From Actinomycetes bacterium (GTDB lineage: Bacteria; Actinomycetota; Acidimicrobiia; Spongiisociales; UBA5794): a stretch of DNA of 8,257 bases. Positions 1 to 4,833 of this stretch are shown here, piece after piece. Location: contig JAMBLK010000090.1 in assembly GCA_023336855.1 (NCBI GenBank), positions 1-8,257 of the forward strand, written 5' to 3'. The first letter of the stretch is position 1; each line of letters opens with the position of its first letter. The translations under genes were made by a program, and so were the position numbers. The notes beneath the pieces are model-generated. The model worked only from the letters and a program-made list of their open reading frames with translations, searched no databases and was not told the origin of the DNA.

Positions 1-14
1 GACTACTGACTACC
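1..14. repeat. Two tandem copies of a 7-nt unit (GACTACY) at the window edge
   Basis: Bases 1-7 read GACTACT and 8-14 read GACTACC, so two heptamers lie in direct tandem. They sit just past the 3' end of moaA, beyond a small hairpin. The array starts at the first base of the window and may continue outside it. Two copies alone could be chance. A second heptamer array follows the stop codon of the reductase gene at 2592-2619, which makes this one more noteworthy. Function unknown. Confidence 0.4.
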
Positions 15-29
15 GCCTGCGAAGCAGGC
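15..29 (-). terminator. Hairpin directly after moaA, possible terminator
   Basis: GCCTGC (15-20) and GCAGGC (24-29) form a perfect 6-bp, GC-rich stem with a 3-nt loop. It starts one base past the moaA stop codon (30-32). On the minus strand it is followed by GGTAGTCAG rather than a run of T, so it is not a textbook intrinsic terminator. U-tract-poor hairpins at gene ends are common in actinobacteria. It may terminate transcription or protect the 3' end. Confidence 0.45.
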
Positions 30-1034
30 TCATCCCCCTATGAACGACATCTCCACCTTCGGGAGTCCGAGGGAGACACCGGTCCGTTCTTCGCTGTAGC
101 GATCGGAGCGTTCCTGCCACACCCCTGTGATGATCTCGACAATCTCCTCGTCGGTCGCTCCCGATCGCATGGGACCCCGTAGAACGGTCCCCCGTGTTGC
201 GAACAGACATGTGTAGATCGAACCGTCCGCCGAAAGTCGGAGTCGCGTACATTCGCCACAGAACGGCTTGGACACTGACGCGATCACGCCGATCTCTCCT
301 TCCCCATCTCGATACCGCCACCGGTTCACAACCTCGCCGGGGTAGTTCGGATCGATCGGGTCCAGCGGCCACTCGCTTGCGACAGCCTTGATGATCTCGT
401 CTGCGGTGACGACGTCACCCATCTTCCAGTCGTTCGATGATCCGACGTCCATGTACTCGATGAAACGAACGATGTGGCCGGTCCCACGAAACGCACCGGC
501 GATGTCAACAAGGGCGTCATCGTTGAGGCCCTTCCTGACGACGGTGTTGATCTTGACCGGCGTGAGCCCTGCGTCTTTCGCTGCGTCGATTCCTTCGAGA
601 ACGCGAGCGACCGGGAAGTCCACGTCCGCGGCCCCCCGGAAGCTGGTGTCGTCGACGGCATCGAGGCTCACGGTTACCCGGTCGAGACCGGCATCGGCGA
701 GTGCCTGGGCGTGACGGGCAAGGGTGCTTCCGTTCGTTGTCATCGCCACATCCGAGATGCCGTCCACGGAGGCGACCTTGGCGACCAGGCGGTCGAGGTC
801 GTGACGCAGCAGCGGTTCGCCTCCGGTGAGCCGAACTTTGGCAACGCCGAGGCCTGCGAATATTTGAACCAGTCGCTCGATCTCTTCGAACGTCAGAATC
901 TCTTCACGCGAGAGGTAGACATGGTCCCGGTCGTACACGTCGCGAGGCATGCAGTAGGCACAACGGAAGTTGCAGCGGTCCGTAGCGGATACCCGTAGGT
1001 CATGCAGCGGTCTTCCAAGAGCGTCTTGAAGCAT
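30..1034 (-). CDS. moaA: GTP 3',8-cyclase MoaA (radical SAM, molybdenum cofactor step 1)
   Basis: This 334-aa protein matches MoaA in length and motif layout. MoaA is cytosolic and, using S-adenosylmethionine, converts GTP to 3',8-cyclo-7,8-dihydro-GTP, which MoaC turns into cyclic pyranopterin. The N-terminal radical SAM cluster motif is C21-x3-C25-x2-C28, followed by the SAM-binding GGEP at 71-74. The C-terminal substrate-side cluster is C259-x2-C262-x13-C276. The protein ends in Gly-Gly, the conserved MoaA tail needed for activity. The ATG at 1034 is favoured because the N-terminal spacing to the first cysteine is normal and a TAnnnT hexamer lies 7 nt upstream, a leaderless layout. The gene lies 34 bp after folKE on the same strand. 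It shares the substrate GTP with FolE but belongs to another pathway. No moaC, moaE or other moa gene is visible, so the remaining steps must be encoded elsewhere. Confidence 0.96.
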   Translation of the reverse strand: MLQDALGRPLHDLRVSATDRCNFRCAYCMPRDVYDRDHVYLSREEILTFEEIERLVQIFAGLGVAKVRLTGGEPLLRHDLDRLVAKVASVDGISDVAMTTNGSTLARHAQALADAGLDRVTVSLDAVDDTSFRGAADVDFPVARVLEGIDAAKDAGLTPVKINTVVRKGLNDDALVDIAGAFRGTGHIVRFIEYMDVGSSNDWKMGDVVTADEIIKAVASEWPLDPIDPNYPGEVVNRWRYRDGEGEIGVIASVSKPFCGECTRLRLSADGSIYTCLFATRGTVLRGPMRSGATDEEIVEIITGVWQERSDRYSEERTGVSLGLPKVEMSFIGG

Positions 1035-1041
1035 CAGTCAG

Positions 1042-1072
1042 AGGCTACCGAAGATTCGGCGCTGCGGGTCAA
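1042..1072 (-). promoter_or_regulatory. Candidate leaderless promoter of moaA
   Basis: Read on the minus strand, TAGCCT (1047-1042) is followed by 7 nt (CTGACTG) and then the moaA ATG. This puts the expected transcript start at or next to the A of the start codon. A TTGACC hexamer (1072-1067) lies 19 nt upstream and overlaps the folKE stop codon; that spacing is somewhat long. No Shine-Dalgarno sequence lies in front of moaA. Between the two boxes, abutting the -10, is the dyad CCGAATCTTCGG (1059-1048). It could be an operator or a weak folKE 3' hairpin. Seen directly: the motifs and spacing. Inferred: promoter activity. Confidence 0.55.
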
Positions 1073-2184
1073 CGGGCGAGATCGAGGAACTCATTCCTGG
1101 TTCGCGAGTCTTCTTTGAAGGTGCCGCGCATCGCGCTCGTGATCATGGCGCTCTCTTGTTTCTGCACGCCGCGCATCATCATGCAGAGGTGGCGTCCTTC
1201 CATGACAACGGCGACGCCGTGTGGGTCAAGGATGTCGGTCAGGGCATCGGCGACCTGGTTCGTCAACCGCTCCTGGACTTGAAGACGGCGTGCGAACACG
1301 TCGACGATCCGTGCGATCTTCGACAATCCGACGATCTTGCCCTTCGGCAGATACGCGACCGTGGCCTTGCCGAAGAACGGCAGCATGTGATGCTCGCACA
1401 TCGAGTAGAACTCGACGTCCTTGACGAGGACCATCTCCTCGGCACCCTCGGCATCGAACACGGCGTTGTTCACGACTTCTTCCAGGGATGTCGTGTACCC
1501 GCTCGTCAGGAAATCCATGGCTTTCGCCACACGCAGAGGCGTGCGCACGAGGCCTTCGCGCTCCGGATCCTCGCCGATCTCGACGAGTTGTTGGCGGACG
1601 AGGCTCTCGAGTCTCGGGGCATACACGTCGACGACGTCGTCGAAATCTTCTGGTGCCCGGGGGGAGTATGGGGTGCTGAGTTGAATCGCCATGACGGGAT
1701 GAACCTCCCCGGTCTCGATTTGTTCCGCGATCTCCGAAGCGGTTCTGCCATCAGAGGGGTGGATCCAGTCAGGAGCGACCTCCGCGATCGGGACCGCCAC
1801 GTGGGCGGCAGTCACTGCCATCGGATCGGGAAGCACCCAATCATCGACATCGAGTTCGACGTCTCCGTAGTAGACGATGTCGAGGTCGATTCGTCGTGGC
1901 GCGTTCGGGTCATCGCTCCGTTCGCGTCCGAGTTCGGCCTCGATCGACCGCAGTGTTTCGCGTAGTTCGACTGGTTGGAGTTCGGTGCAGAGGTAGACGG
2001 CTGCGTTGAAGAAATCCGGGGCATCCTCCGGCCCTCCGATCGACGGACTCTCGTAGAAGCGACTCACTCGCTCGACGGTGACGTGTGAGGCACGCCGCAG
2101 CATCCTGATCGCTTCGGGGAGGTTGCGTTCCTTCTCGATGTTCGACCCGACCACCACGATCGCATGAGCCGTTCCTTCACGCAT
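1069..2184 (-). CDS. folKE: Bifunctional HPPK / GTP cyclohydrolase I (FolK-FolE fusion)
   Basis: This 371-aa protein joins two cytosolic folate enzymes in one frame. Residues about 7-155 are 6-hydroxymethyl-7,8-dihydropterin pyrophosphokinase, which transfers diphosphate from ATP. They carry GSNIEKE near the N-terminus, a RFYES..IGGPEDAPDF substrate loop and the Mg-binding DLD (D100, D102). Residues about 181-371 are GTP cyclohydrolase I, which converts GTP to 7,8-dihydroneopterin triphosphate. They carry SMCEHHMLPFFG with zinc ligands C263 and H266, the catalytic H265, then GRHLC with the third zinc cysteine C334 and the MMMRGVQKQ segment. All key residues of both halves are present. The ATG at 2184 is preferred over the in-frame ATG at 2199 because GGGGGAG lies 6 nt before it and the upstream ATG has no ribosome-binding site. 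The gene overlaps folB by 8 nt. The same domain order is known as folKE in Lactococcus lactis. Confidence 0.95.
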   Translation of the reverse strand: MREGTAHAIVVVGSNIEKERNLPEAIRMLRRASHVTVERVSRFYESPSIGGPEDAPDFFNAAVYLCTELQPVELRETLRSIEAELGRERSDDPNAPRRIDLDIVYYGDVELDVDDWVLPDPMAVTAAHVAVPIAEVAPDWIHPSDGRTASEIAEQIETGEVHPVMAIQLSTPYSPRAPEDFDDVVDVYAPRLESLVRQQLVEIGEDPEREGLVRTPLRVAKAMDFLTSGYTTSLEEVVNNAVFDAEGAEEMVLVKDVEFYSMCEHHMLPFFGKATVAYLPKGKIVGLSKIARIVDVFARRLQVQERLTNQVADALTDILDPHGVAVVMEGRHLCMMMRGVQKQESAMITSAMRGTFKEDSRTRNEFLDLAR

Positions 2185-2563
2185 GACTGTCTCCCCCATT
2201 TCGTGTTCGATAGATTGTGATTCCGACCGACCGTGCGTGTCTCAGCGCGCCCGGTTTCTCGACCGTCATCTCGACCGCTGTGATCCGTGAGTCCGCGTCG
2301 AGACAGATCTCGACGAGCTCGGCGACAATGCGCTCGACAAGCATGGGTTCACCCTGCTCAATGTGAGCGATCAACTGCTTCGTGATCGTTCGGTAGTTGA
2401 CGGCGTCGTCGATGTCGTCGCTCGTCGCTGCGTCGCGTGTGTCTGCCCACAACGTGGCGTTGACCAGAATGTCCTGGCGATTGATCCGCTCATCAGGATT
2501 GATCCCAAGGATCCCCGACACCAGAAGATCCCTGATGTGAATCTGATCGAGTCGATCGGTCAT
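2177..2563 (-). CDS. folB: Dihydroneopterin aldolase FolB
   Basis: The 128-aa protein is the normal size for FolB, which cleaves 7,8-dihydroneopterin to 6-hydroxymethyl-7,8-dihydropterin and glycolaldehyde and usually acts as a cytosolic octamer. Visible family marks are IRDL near residue 10, GINPDER with the pterin-contacting E25, VNYRTI with Y57, LVERIVAEL with E77, and VEKPGALRHA with the catalytic lysine K103. The start is the ATG at 2563, preceded by AGAGGG (2576-2571) with a 7-nt spacer, so this gene uses a conventional ribosome-binding site. The stop codon lies inside the folKE start region (8-nt overlap). Its product is the substrate of the FolK domain encoded next. It lies 52 bp after the reductase gene and may share that transcript. 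Confidence 0.95.
   Translation of the reverse strand: MTDRLDQIHIRDLLVSGILGINPDERINRQDILVNATLWADTRDAATSDDIDDAVNYRTITKQLIAHIEQGEPMLVERIVAELVEICLDADSRITAVEMTVEKPGALRHARSVGITIYRTRNGGDSHA
2191..2197 (-). promoter_or_regulatory. Ribosome-binding site that selects the folKE start at 2184
   Basis: On the minus strand GGGGGAG is followed by 6 nt (ACAGTC) and an ATG at 2184. The sequence lies within the last codons of folB, so folKE translation is probably coupled to that of folB. It also overlaps the alternative ATG at 2199, which argues against that upstream start. Confidence 0.6.
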
Positions 2564-2570
2564 CGTCTTG

Positions 2571-2576
2571 CCCTCT
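2571..2576 (-). promoter_or_regulatory. Ribosome-binding site of folB
   Basis: AGAGGG on the minus strand, 7 nt before the folB ATG (CAAGACG spacer). This contrasts with the leaderless layout of the neighbouring reductase and moaA genes and suggests that folB is an internal gene of a longer mRNA. Confidence 0.55.
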
Positions 2577-2584
2577 TCGGTCCG

Positions 2585-2619
2585 TGCTGGCAGCTGGTAG
2601 CTCGCAGCTCGTAGCTCAC
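2585..2619. repeat. Heptanucleotide tandem repeat, unit AGCTSGY, at the end of the reductase gene
   Basis: The four bases AGCT recur at 2592, 2599, 2606 and 2613, exactly every 7 nt. The copies read AGCTGGT, AGCTCGC, AGCTCGT and AGCTCAC. A degenerate fifth copy, TGCTGGC, precedes them at 2585-2591. The last copy overlaps the stop codon of the reductase gene (2616-2618). The array fills most of the 52-bp gap to folB. AGCT is self-complementary, so paired copies could fold, but no single strong stem dominates. Short heptamer arrays between genes are known from cyanobacteria (STRR elements). The likeness here is in form only. Confidence 0.65.
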
Positions 2620-3347
2620 GTCAGGTGCCCCCCGCCATCGACTCGCACGATCTCTCCGGTGATGAAGTCGTTCTGGAGGAGGGAGAGGATGATTGCGACA
2701 ACCGGTTCCGTCCCGCCGACCCGGGCAAGAGGAAGATCGGCCGCAAGCTTCTCGGCGTAGCTATCGCCCTCTTTCGGGGGCGGAAGAATCACTCCGAGGG
2801 CGACGGCGTTCACCCTGATGTGCGGTGCGAGTTGCAGCGCTGCCGCCTTCGTGAACGTGTCGATCCCACCCTTTGCGACAACGTAACTGAAGTGTTCCCG
2901 ATACGGCGTTTGGGTTCGCACATCGGTGATGTTCACGACGGCGCCGTCGAGGTCATCCGGGAGCGCAGCCGCGAACGCCTGGGTCGCGAACACCGGTAAT
3001 GCCAGCGTCAGATCGAGCGTCGCTCTCCAGGCGTCAACAGTGACGTCGGCGATCGTGTCGGAGGGAAACCCGGAGGCGCTGTTGACGAGAATCGAGGGCG
3101 CCCCCAGGGACCGCTCTGCGAGATCGATGAGTTCTGCGGCCTTCGTTGGATCCGAGAGGTCGACTGATCCGACTGCGGCCCGGACACCGAGTTCGCGAGC
3201 CTCTTCGGCAGTTCGCTCTGCTGGTTCCGCTGATCGGTTGTAGTGGATGAACACGTCCACGCCGGATCGGGCGAGGCCGAGCGCGATCGCACGCCCGACG
3301 CGAACGCCACCTCCGGTCACTACCCCGATTCTTCCCCGTAAGTCCAT
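2616..3347 (-). CDS. Short-chain dehydrogenase of the pteridine reductase (PTR1/FolM) type
   Basis: This 243-aa Rossmann-fold SDR carries the marks that separate pteridine reductases from ordinary SDRs. The dinucleotide motif is TGGGVRVG (residues 11-18), fitting TG-x3-R-x-G. HYNRS follows beta-2, the NADPH-preferring HYxRS seen in PTR1. NSAS lies near 89. The catalytic set is D142, Y155 and K159, with Asp in place of the usual Ser and 13 residues from Asp to Tyr, as in Leishmania PTR1. The C-terminus has FITGEIVRVDGGGHL, close to FolM. Likely role: NADPH-dependent reduction of dihydropterins or dihydrofolate, cytosolic. Position at the head of folB-folKE supports a folate role, possibly replacing FolA. 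The ATG at 3347 is chosen over an in-frame TTG at 3365 because the TTG lacks a ribosome-binding site and the ATG has a leaderless TAnnnT-N7 layout. Substrate (dihydrofolate, dihydrobiopterin or dihydromonapterin) cannot be told from sequence. Confidence 0.85.
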   Translation of the reverse strand: MDLRGRIGVVTGGGVRVGRAIALGLARSGVDVFIHYNRSAEPAERTAEEARELGVRAAVGSVDLSDPTKAAELIDLAERSLGAPSILVNSASGFPSDTIADVTVDAWRATLDLTLALPVFATQAFAAALPDDLDGAVVNITDVRTQTPYREHFSYVVAKGGIDTFTKAAALQLAPHIRVNAVALGVILPPPKEGDSYAEKLAADLPLARVGGTEPVVAIILSLLQNDFITGEIVRVDGGGHLT

Positions 3348-3354
3348 GGTGATG

Positions 3355-3360
3355 AGCGTA
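3355..3360 (-). promoter_or_regulatory. Candidate leaderless -10 element of the pteridine reductase gene
   Basis: On the minus strand TACGCT (3360-3355) is followed by 7 nt (CATCACC) and the ATG at 3347. The hexamer fits TAnnnT and the geometry equals that of moaA and of the divergent gene at 3437. No convincing -35 hexamer lies 16-19 nt upstream. It decides the start codon of the reductase. Confidence 0.5.
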
Positions 3361-3423
3361 ACCAACCAACGACCGTTCGCCTTCCCGGATCTTCGTTATC
3401 CGCTGCCTTTCCCCGTGACCGCC

Positions 3424-3429
3424 TATCCT
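3424..3429 (+). promoter_or_regulatory. Candidate leaderless -10 element of the Thr-rich anchored protein gene
   Basis: TATCCT (3424-3429) is followed by exactly 7 nt (GGCGGCT) and the GTG start at 3437. No Shine-Dalgarno sequence fits in that gap, so initiation on a leaderless mRNA is likely. No clear -35 box is seen. This promoter and the reductase promoter are back to back within the 89-bp region 3348-3436. Confidence 0.55.
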
Positions 3430-3436
3430 GGCGGCT

Positions 3437-4021
3437 GTGAGCAAAGAAGACCCGAAACACGGACGTTGGATTCTGCCGGTCGTCATCGCAGCGCTCATCG
3501 GTTTCACCTACCTGTTTGTCACTGCGCTGCCCCCGGCGGAGATTCCCGTCGGGACCACGACAACAGTCGTCGCATCGGAGACCACCACCTCGGTTCCCGA
3601 AGCCACCACGACAACCACTCTCCCGGCGGACATCGCAGCCTTCCTCAGCCTCGTGGACGACTACGAAGCCACGGCGAACACGATCGCCAACGACATCGAC
3701 GATGCGAACACCGCATGGGAGAACAGAGCCGACGGTGTTCCTTCGTTCGCCGACACGCTGGCTACTTTCGAAGCAGCGACGGTCGAGGCCCAGACGCTGA
3801 GCGACAATGTCGCAGCGACGAACCCACCCGATGCGTACACGGCGGTCTGGCCGGATTCGATCACGGCGGCTGCCACGCTGCCGCTCGGTGTCGACGCGGT
3901 CATCGAAGGCCTCCGCGCCCCCGATGATGGGACGGCGCGGCGCGATGCCGTTGATGCCTACGAAGTGCTCACCACCGAGTTCATCGCGACTCTTGACCAG
4001 GTCAGAGCCGCAACTCCGTGA
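3437..4021 (+). CDS. Membrane-anchored extracytoplasmic protein with Thr-rich linker, function unknown
   Basis: I do not recognise a family for this 194-aa protein. A short basic cytoplasmic end (residues 1-10, KEDPKHGR) precedes one hydrophobic segment at about 11-30 (WILPVVIAAL..TYLFVTAL). This is an uncleaved signal anchor or signal peptide without a lipobox cysteine. Residues 40-61 form a linker in which 12 of 22 residues are Thr, with Val, Ser, Glu and Pro; such linkers span the cell wall in actinobacterial surface proteins and may be glycosylated. Residues 65-194 are acidic and Ala-rich with predicted helices (FLSLVDDYEATANTIAND, TFEAATVEAQTLSDN) and no cysteine, so probably a small helical bundle outside the membrane. 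The start is GTG, supported by the -10 element 7 nt upstream. It diverges from the reductase gene and converges with vapC. Nothing links it functionally to either neighbour. Confidence 0.85.
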   Translation: MSKEDPKHGRWILPVVIAALIGFTYLFVTALPPAEIPVGTTTTVVASETTTSVPEATTTTTLPADIAAFLSLVDDYEATANTIANDIDDANTAWENRADGVPSFADTLATFEAATVEAQTLSDNVAATNPPDAYTAVWPDSITAAATLPLGVDAVIEGLRAPDDGTARRDAVDAYEVLTTEFIATLDQVRAATP

Positions 4022-4064
4022 ACCGCGACTCGCTCCGCCGGTGGCAGATCCGAATCCTCGCGGT
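4022..4064 (+). terminator. Weak inverted repeat after the Thr-rich protein gene
   Basis: ACCGCGA (4022-4028) and TCGCGGT (4058-4064) are a perfect 7-bp inverted repeat starting at the base after the stop codon. The 29-nt loop is long and no T-run follows. It lies in the 68-bp gap between two convergent genes, where a terminator would be expected, but the support is weak. Confidence 0.2.
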
Positions 4065-4089
4065 CACACGGTGAAGTGTTCTGGGCCGG

Positions 4090-4512
4090 TCACGACACCG
4101 TTCCGGCGGGCAGTATCCACTCGGTCGGTTGACCGGTGACCTCTGCGATGACATCGAAGTCGTGGTCGTAGTGGAGCACCACGAGACCCGCGCTCTCCGC
4201 GGCCGCAGCGATGAGGAGGTCTGCGATCTTCACTCCTCGTTGCTGGCTTCGATCTGCCAACGAGTCCTGAACTTCGACGGCTCGATCGAACACAGCCTGG
4301 TCCATCGGGACGAAAGGCCAAGCTGATCGACGATCTCGCATGGAGCGGTGAGACGAAGGACTCCTGGACGAGAACCCAGCCTCGAGGTCGGTCGGCGTGC
4401 AGCGGGCAACGAGTCCGCTCTCAAGGAGCGGTCCGAGCCGAACGGCAATCTCGCGTTGATTCAGACGTGCGAGTGCCGAGGTATCGCCCAAGTAGTGGGG
4501 ATTCAGCCCCAC
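4090..4512 (-). CDS. vapC: VapC-type PIN-domain ribonuclease toxin
   Basis: This 140-aa PIN-domain protein has the four acidic positions of VapC toxins, which bind Mg or Mn and cleave RNA (often tRNA or rRNA loops) in the cytosol. They are D10 in YLGDTSAL, E44 in TDLEAGF, D98 in KIADLLIAAAAE and D116 (with D118) in LHYDHDFDVIA. Length is typical. The start is GTG at 4512, which overlaps the end of vapB by 10 nt. The N-terminal residues run straight into beta-1, so little could be missing. No strong ribosome-binding site precedes it, fitting translation coupled to vapB. The catalytic residues are intact, so the toxin is probably active. Its RNA target cannot be read from sequence. Confidence 0.9.
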   Translation of the reverse strand: MGLNPHYLGDTSALARLNQREIAVRLGPLLESGLVARCTPTDLEAGFSSRSPSSHRSMRDRRSAWPFVPMDQAVFDRAVEVQDSLADRSQQRGVKIADLLIAAAAESAGLVVLHYDHDFDVIAEVTGQPTEWILPAGTVS

Positions 4513-4709
4513 GCGGCTTGGCGCTCTTGAGGATCAGCGAGTCCCTCAAGGTCCACTCCCCTCTCCACGAGGAGAGTTCGACGCCTCTCGTCGAGTGCGA
4601 GCACTTCGTCGAAGGCGGCATCGACGGTCGCCTTCAGCGTCTTCGTACCCAGGAGGTCGCGTACGGCGCCGAGTTTCGCATCGTCAACATCGATCAGTCG
4701 CTTGGTCAT
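4503..4709 (-). CDS. vapB: VapB-type antitoxin
   Basis: The 68-aa protein lies directly upstream of vapC and overlaps it, the standard order of a vapBC module. Residues 2-10 (TKRLIDVDD) form the beta-strand of a ribbon-helix-helix DNA-binding domain. Helices follow (AKLGAVRDLLG, then KATVDAAFDEVLALDERRR), and LLGTKTLKATV is characteristic of one VapB family. The C-terminal part, ending QERQAAWG, would wrap the toxin. It should neutralise VapC and, as a dimer or in the VapBC complex, repress its own promoter. The ATG at 4709 is backed by a TATCCT hexamer 6 nt upstream. The gene is small but matches its family in length. Confidence 0.87.
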   Translation of the reverse strand: MTKRLIDVDDAKLGAVRDLLGTKTLKATVDAAFDEVLALDERRRTLLVERGVDLEGLADPQERQAAWG

Positions 4710-4715
4710 TTCTAC

Positions 4716-4738
4716 AGGATATCCATTTCACATGAATT
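4716..4738 (-). promoter_or_regulatory. Candidate vapBC promoter and operator
   Basis: On the minus strand TATCCT (4721-4716) is followed by 6 nt (GTAGAA) and the vapB ATG, again a leaderless layout. The palindrome GGATATCC (4717-4724) overlaps the hexamer, and a second dyad, TTCATGTGAA (4736-4727), lies just upstream. Such dyads over the -10 are where VapB dimers would be expected to bind for autoregulation. The segment is AT-richer than the rest of the window. Operator function is inferred. Confidence 0.45.
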
Positions 4739-4765
4739 AGATAGCCCCTCGTCGCGGGATACGAA

Positions 4766-4810
4766 CGTTTGTGCCTACATACACAAATAGTGTGGACGTA
4801 GGCACGAACG
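4766..4810 (-). terminator. Long imperfect hairpin after the glutamine synthetase gene
   Basis: CGTTTGTGCCTAC (4766-4778) pairs with GTAGGCACGAACG (4798-4810): 13 positions with one T/G wobble. Inside the 19-nt spacer a second short stem, ACAC/GTGT (4781-4784 with 4790-4793), can form. The structure begins 24 nt after the glnII stop codon and ends about 57 nt before the vapB start. It is therefore well placed to stop glnII transcription from reaching vapBC. No T-run follows the second arm on the minus strand, so termination efficiency is uncertain. Confidence 0.5.
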
Positions 4811-4833
4811 ACGTAGATCGGGTTGGCGGCGGG

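Noticed and set aside
1035..1068. A molybdenum cofactor riboswitch before moaA
   Set aside because: Only 34 bp separate the genes and the promoter layout is leaderless, so there is no room for the roughly 140-nt riboswitch.
1156..1965. A 269-codon plus-strand open frame opposite folKE
   Set aside because: It is a mirror of the high-GC folKE coding frame, with low-complexity His/Asp/Arg-rich product and no domain. The opposite strand encodes a clear enzyme.
2585..2619. A CRISPR array or attachment site
   Set aside because: The units are 7 nt without spacers, and there are no cas genes, integrase or tRNA nearby.
3348..3365. A TTG start giving the pteridine reductase six extra residues
   Set aside because: The TTG has no ribosome-binding site. 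The ATG at 3347 fits SDR N-terminal length and has a TAnnnT hexamer 7 nt upstream.
3348..3436. A tetrahydrofolate riboswitch before the folate genes
   Set aside because: The inferred transcript begins at the reductase start codon and no THF-riboswitch-like fold is evident in the 89 bp.
4766..4810. Terminal inverted repeats of a miniature mobile element
   Set aside because: The arms are only 19 nt apart, with no flanking target duplication visible. A terminator or other hairpin is simpler.
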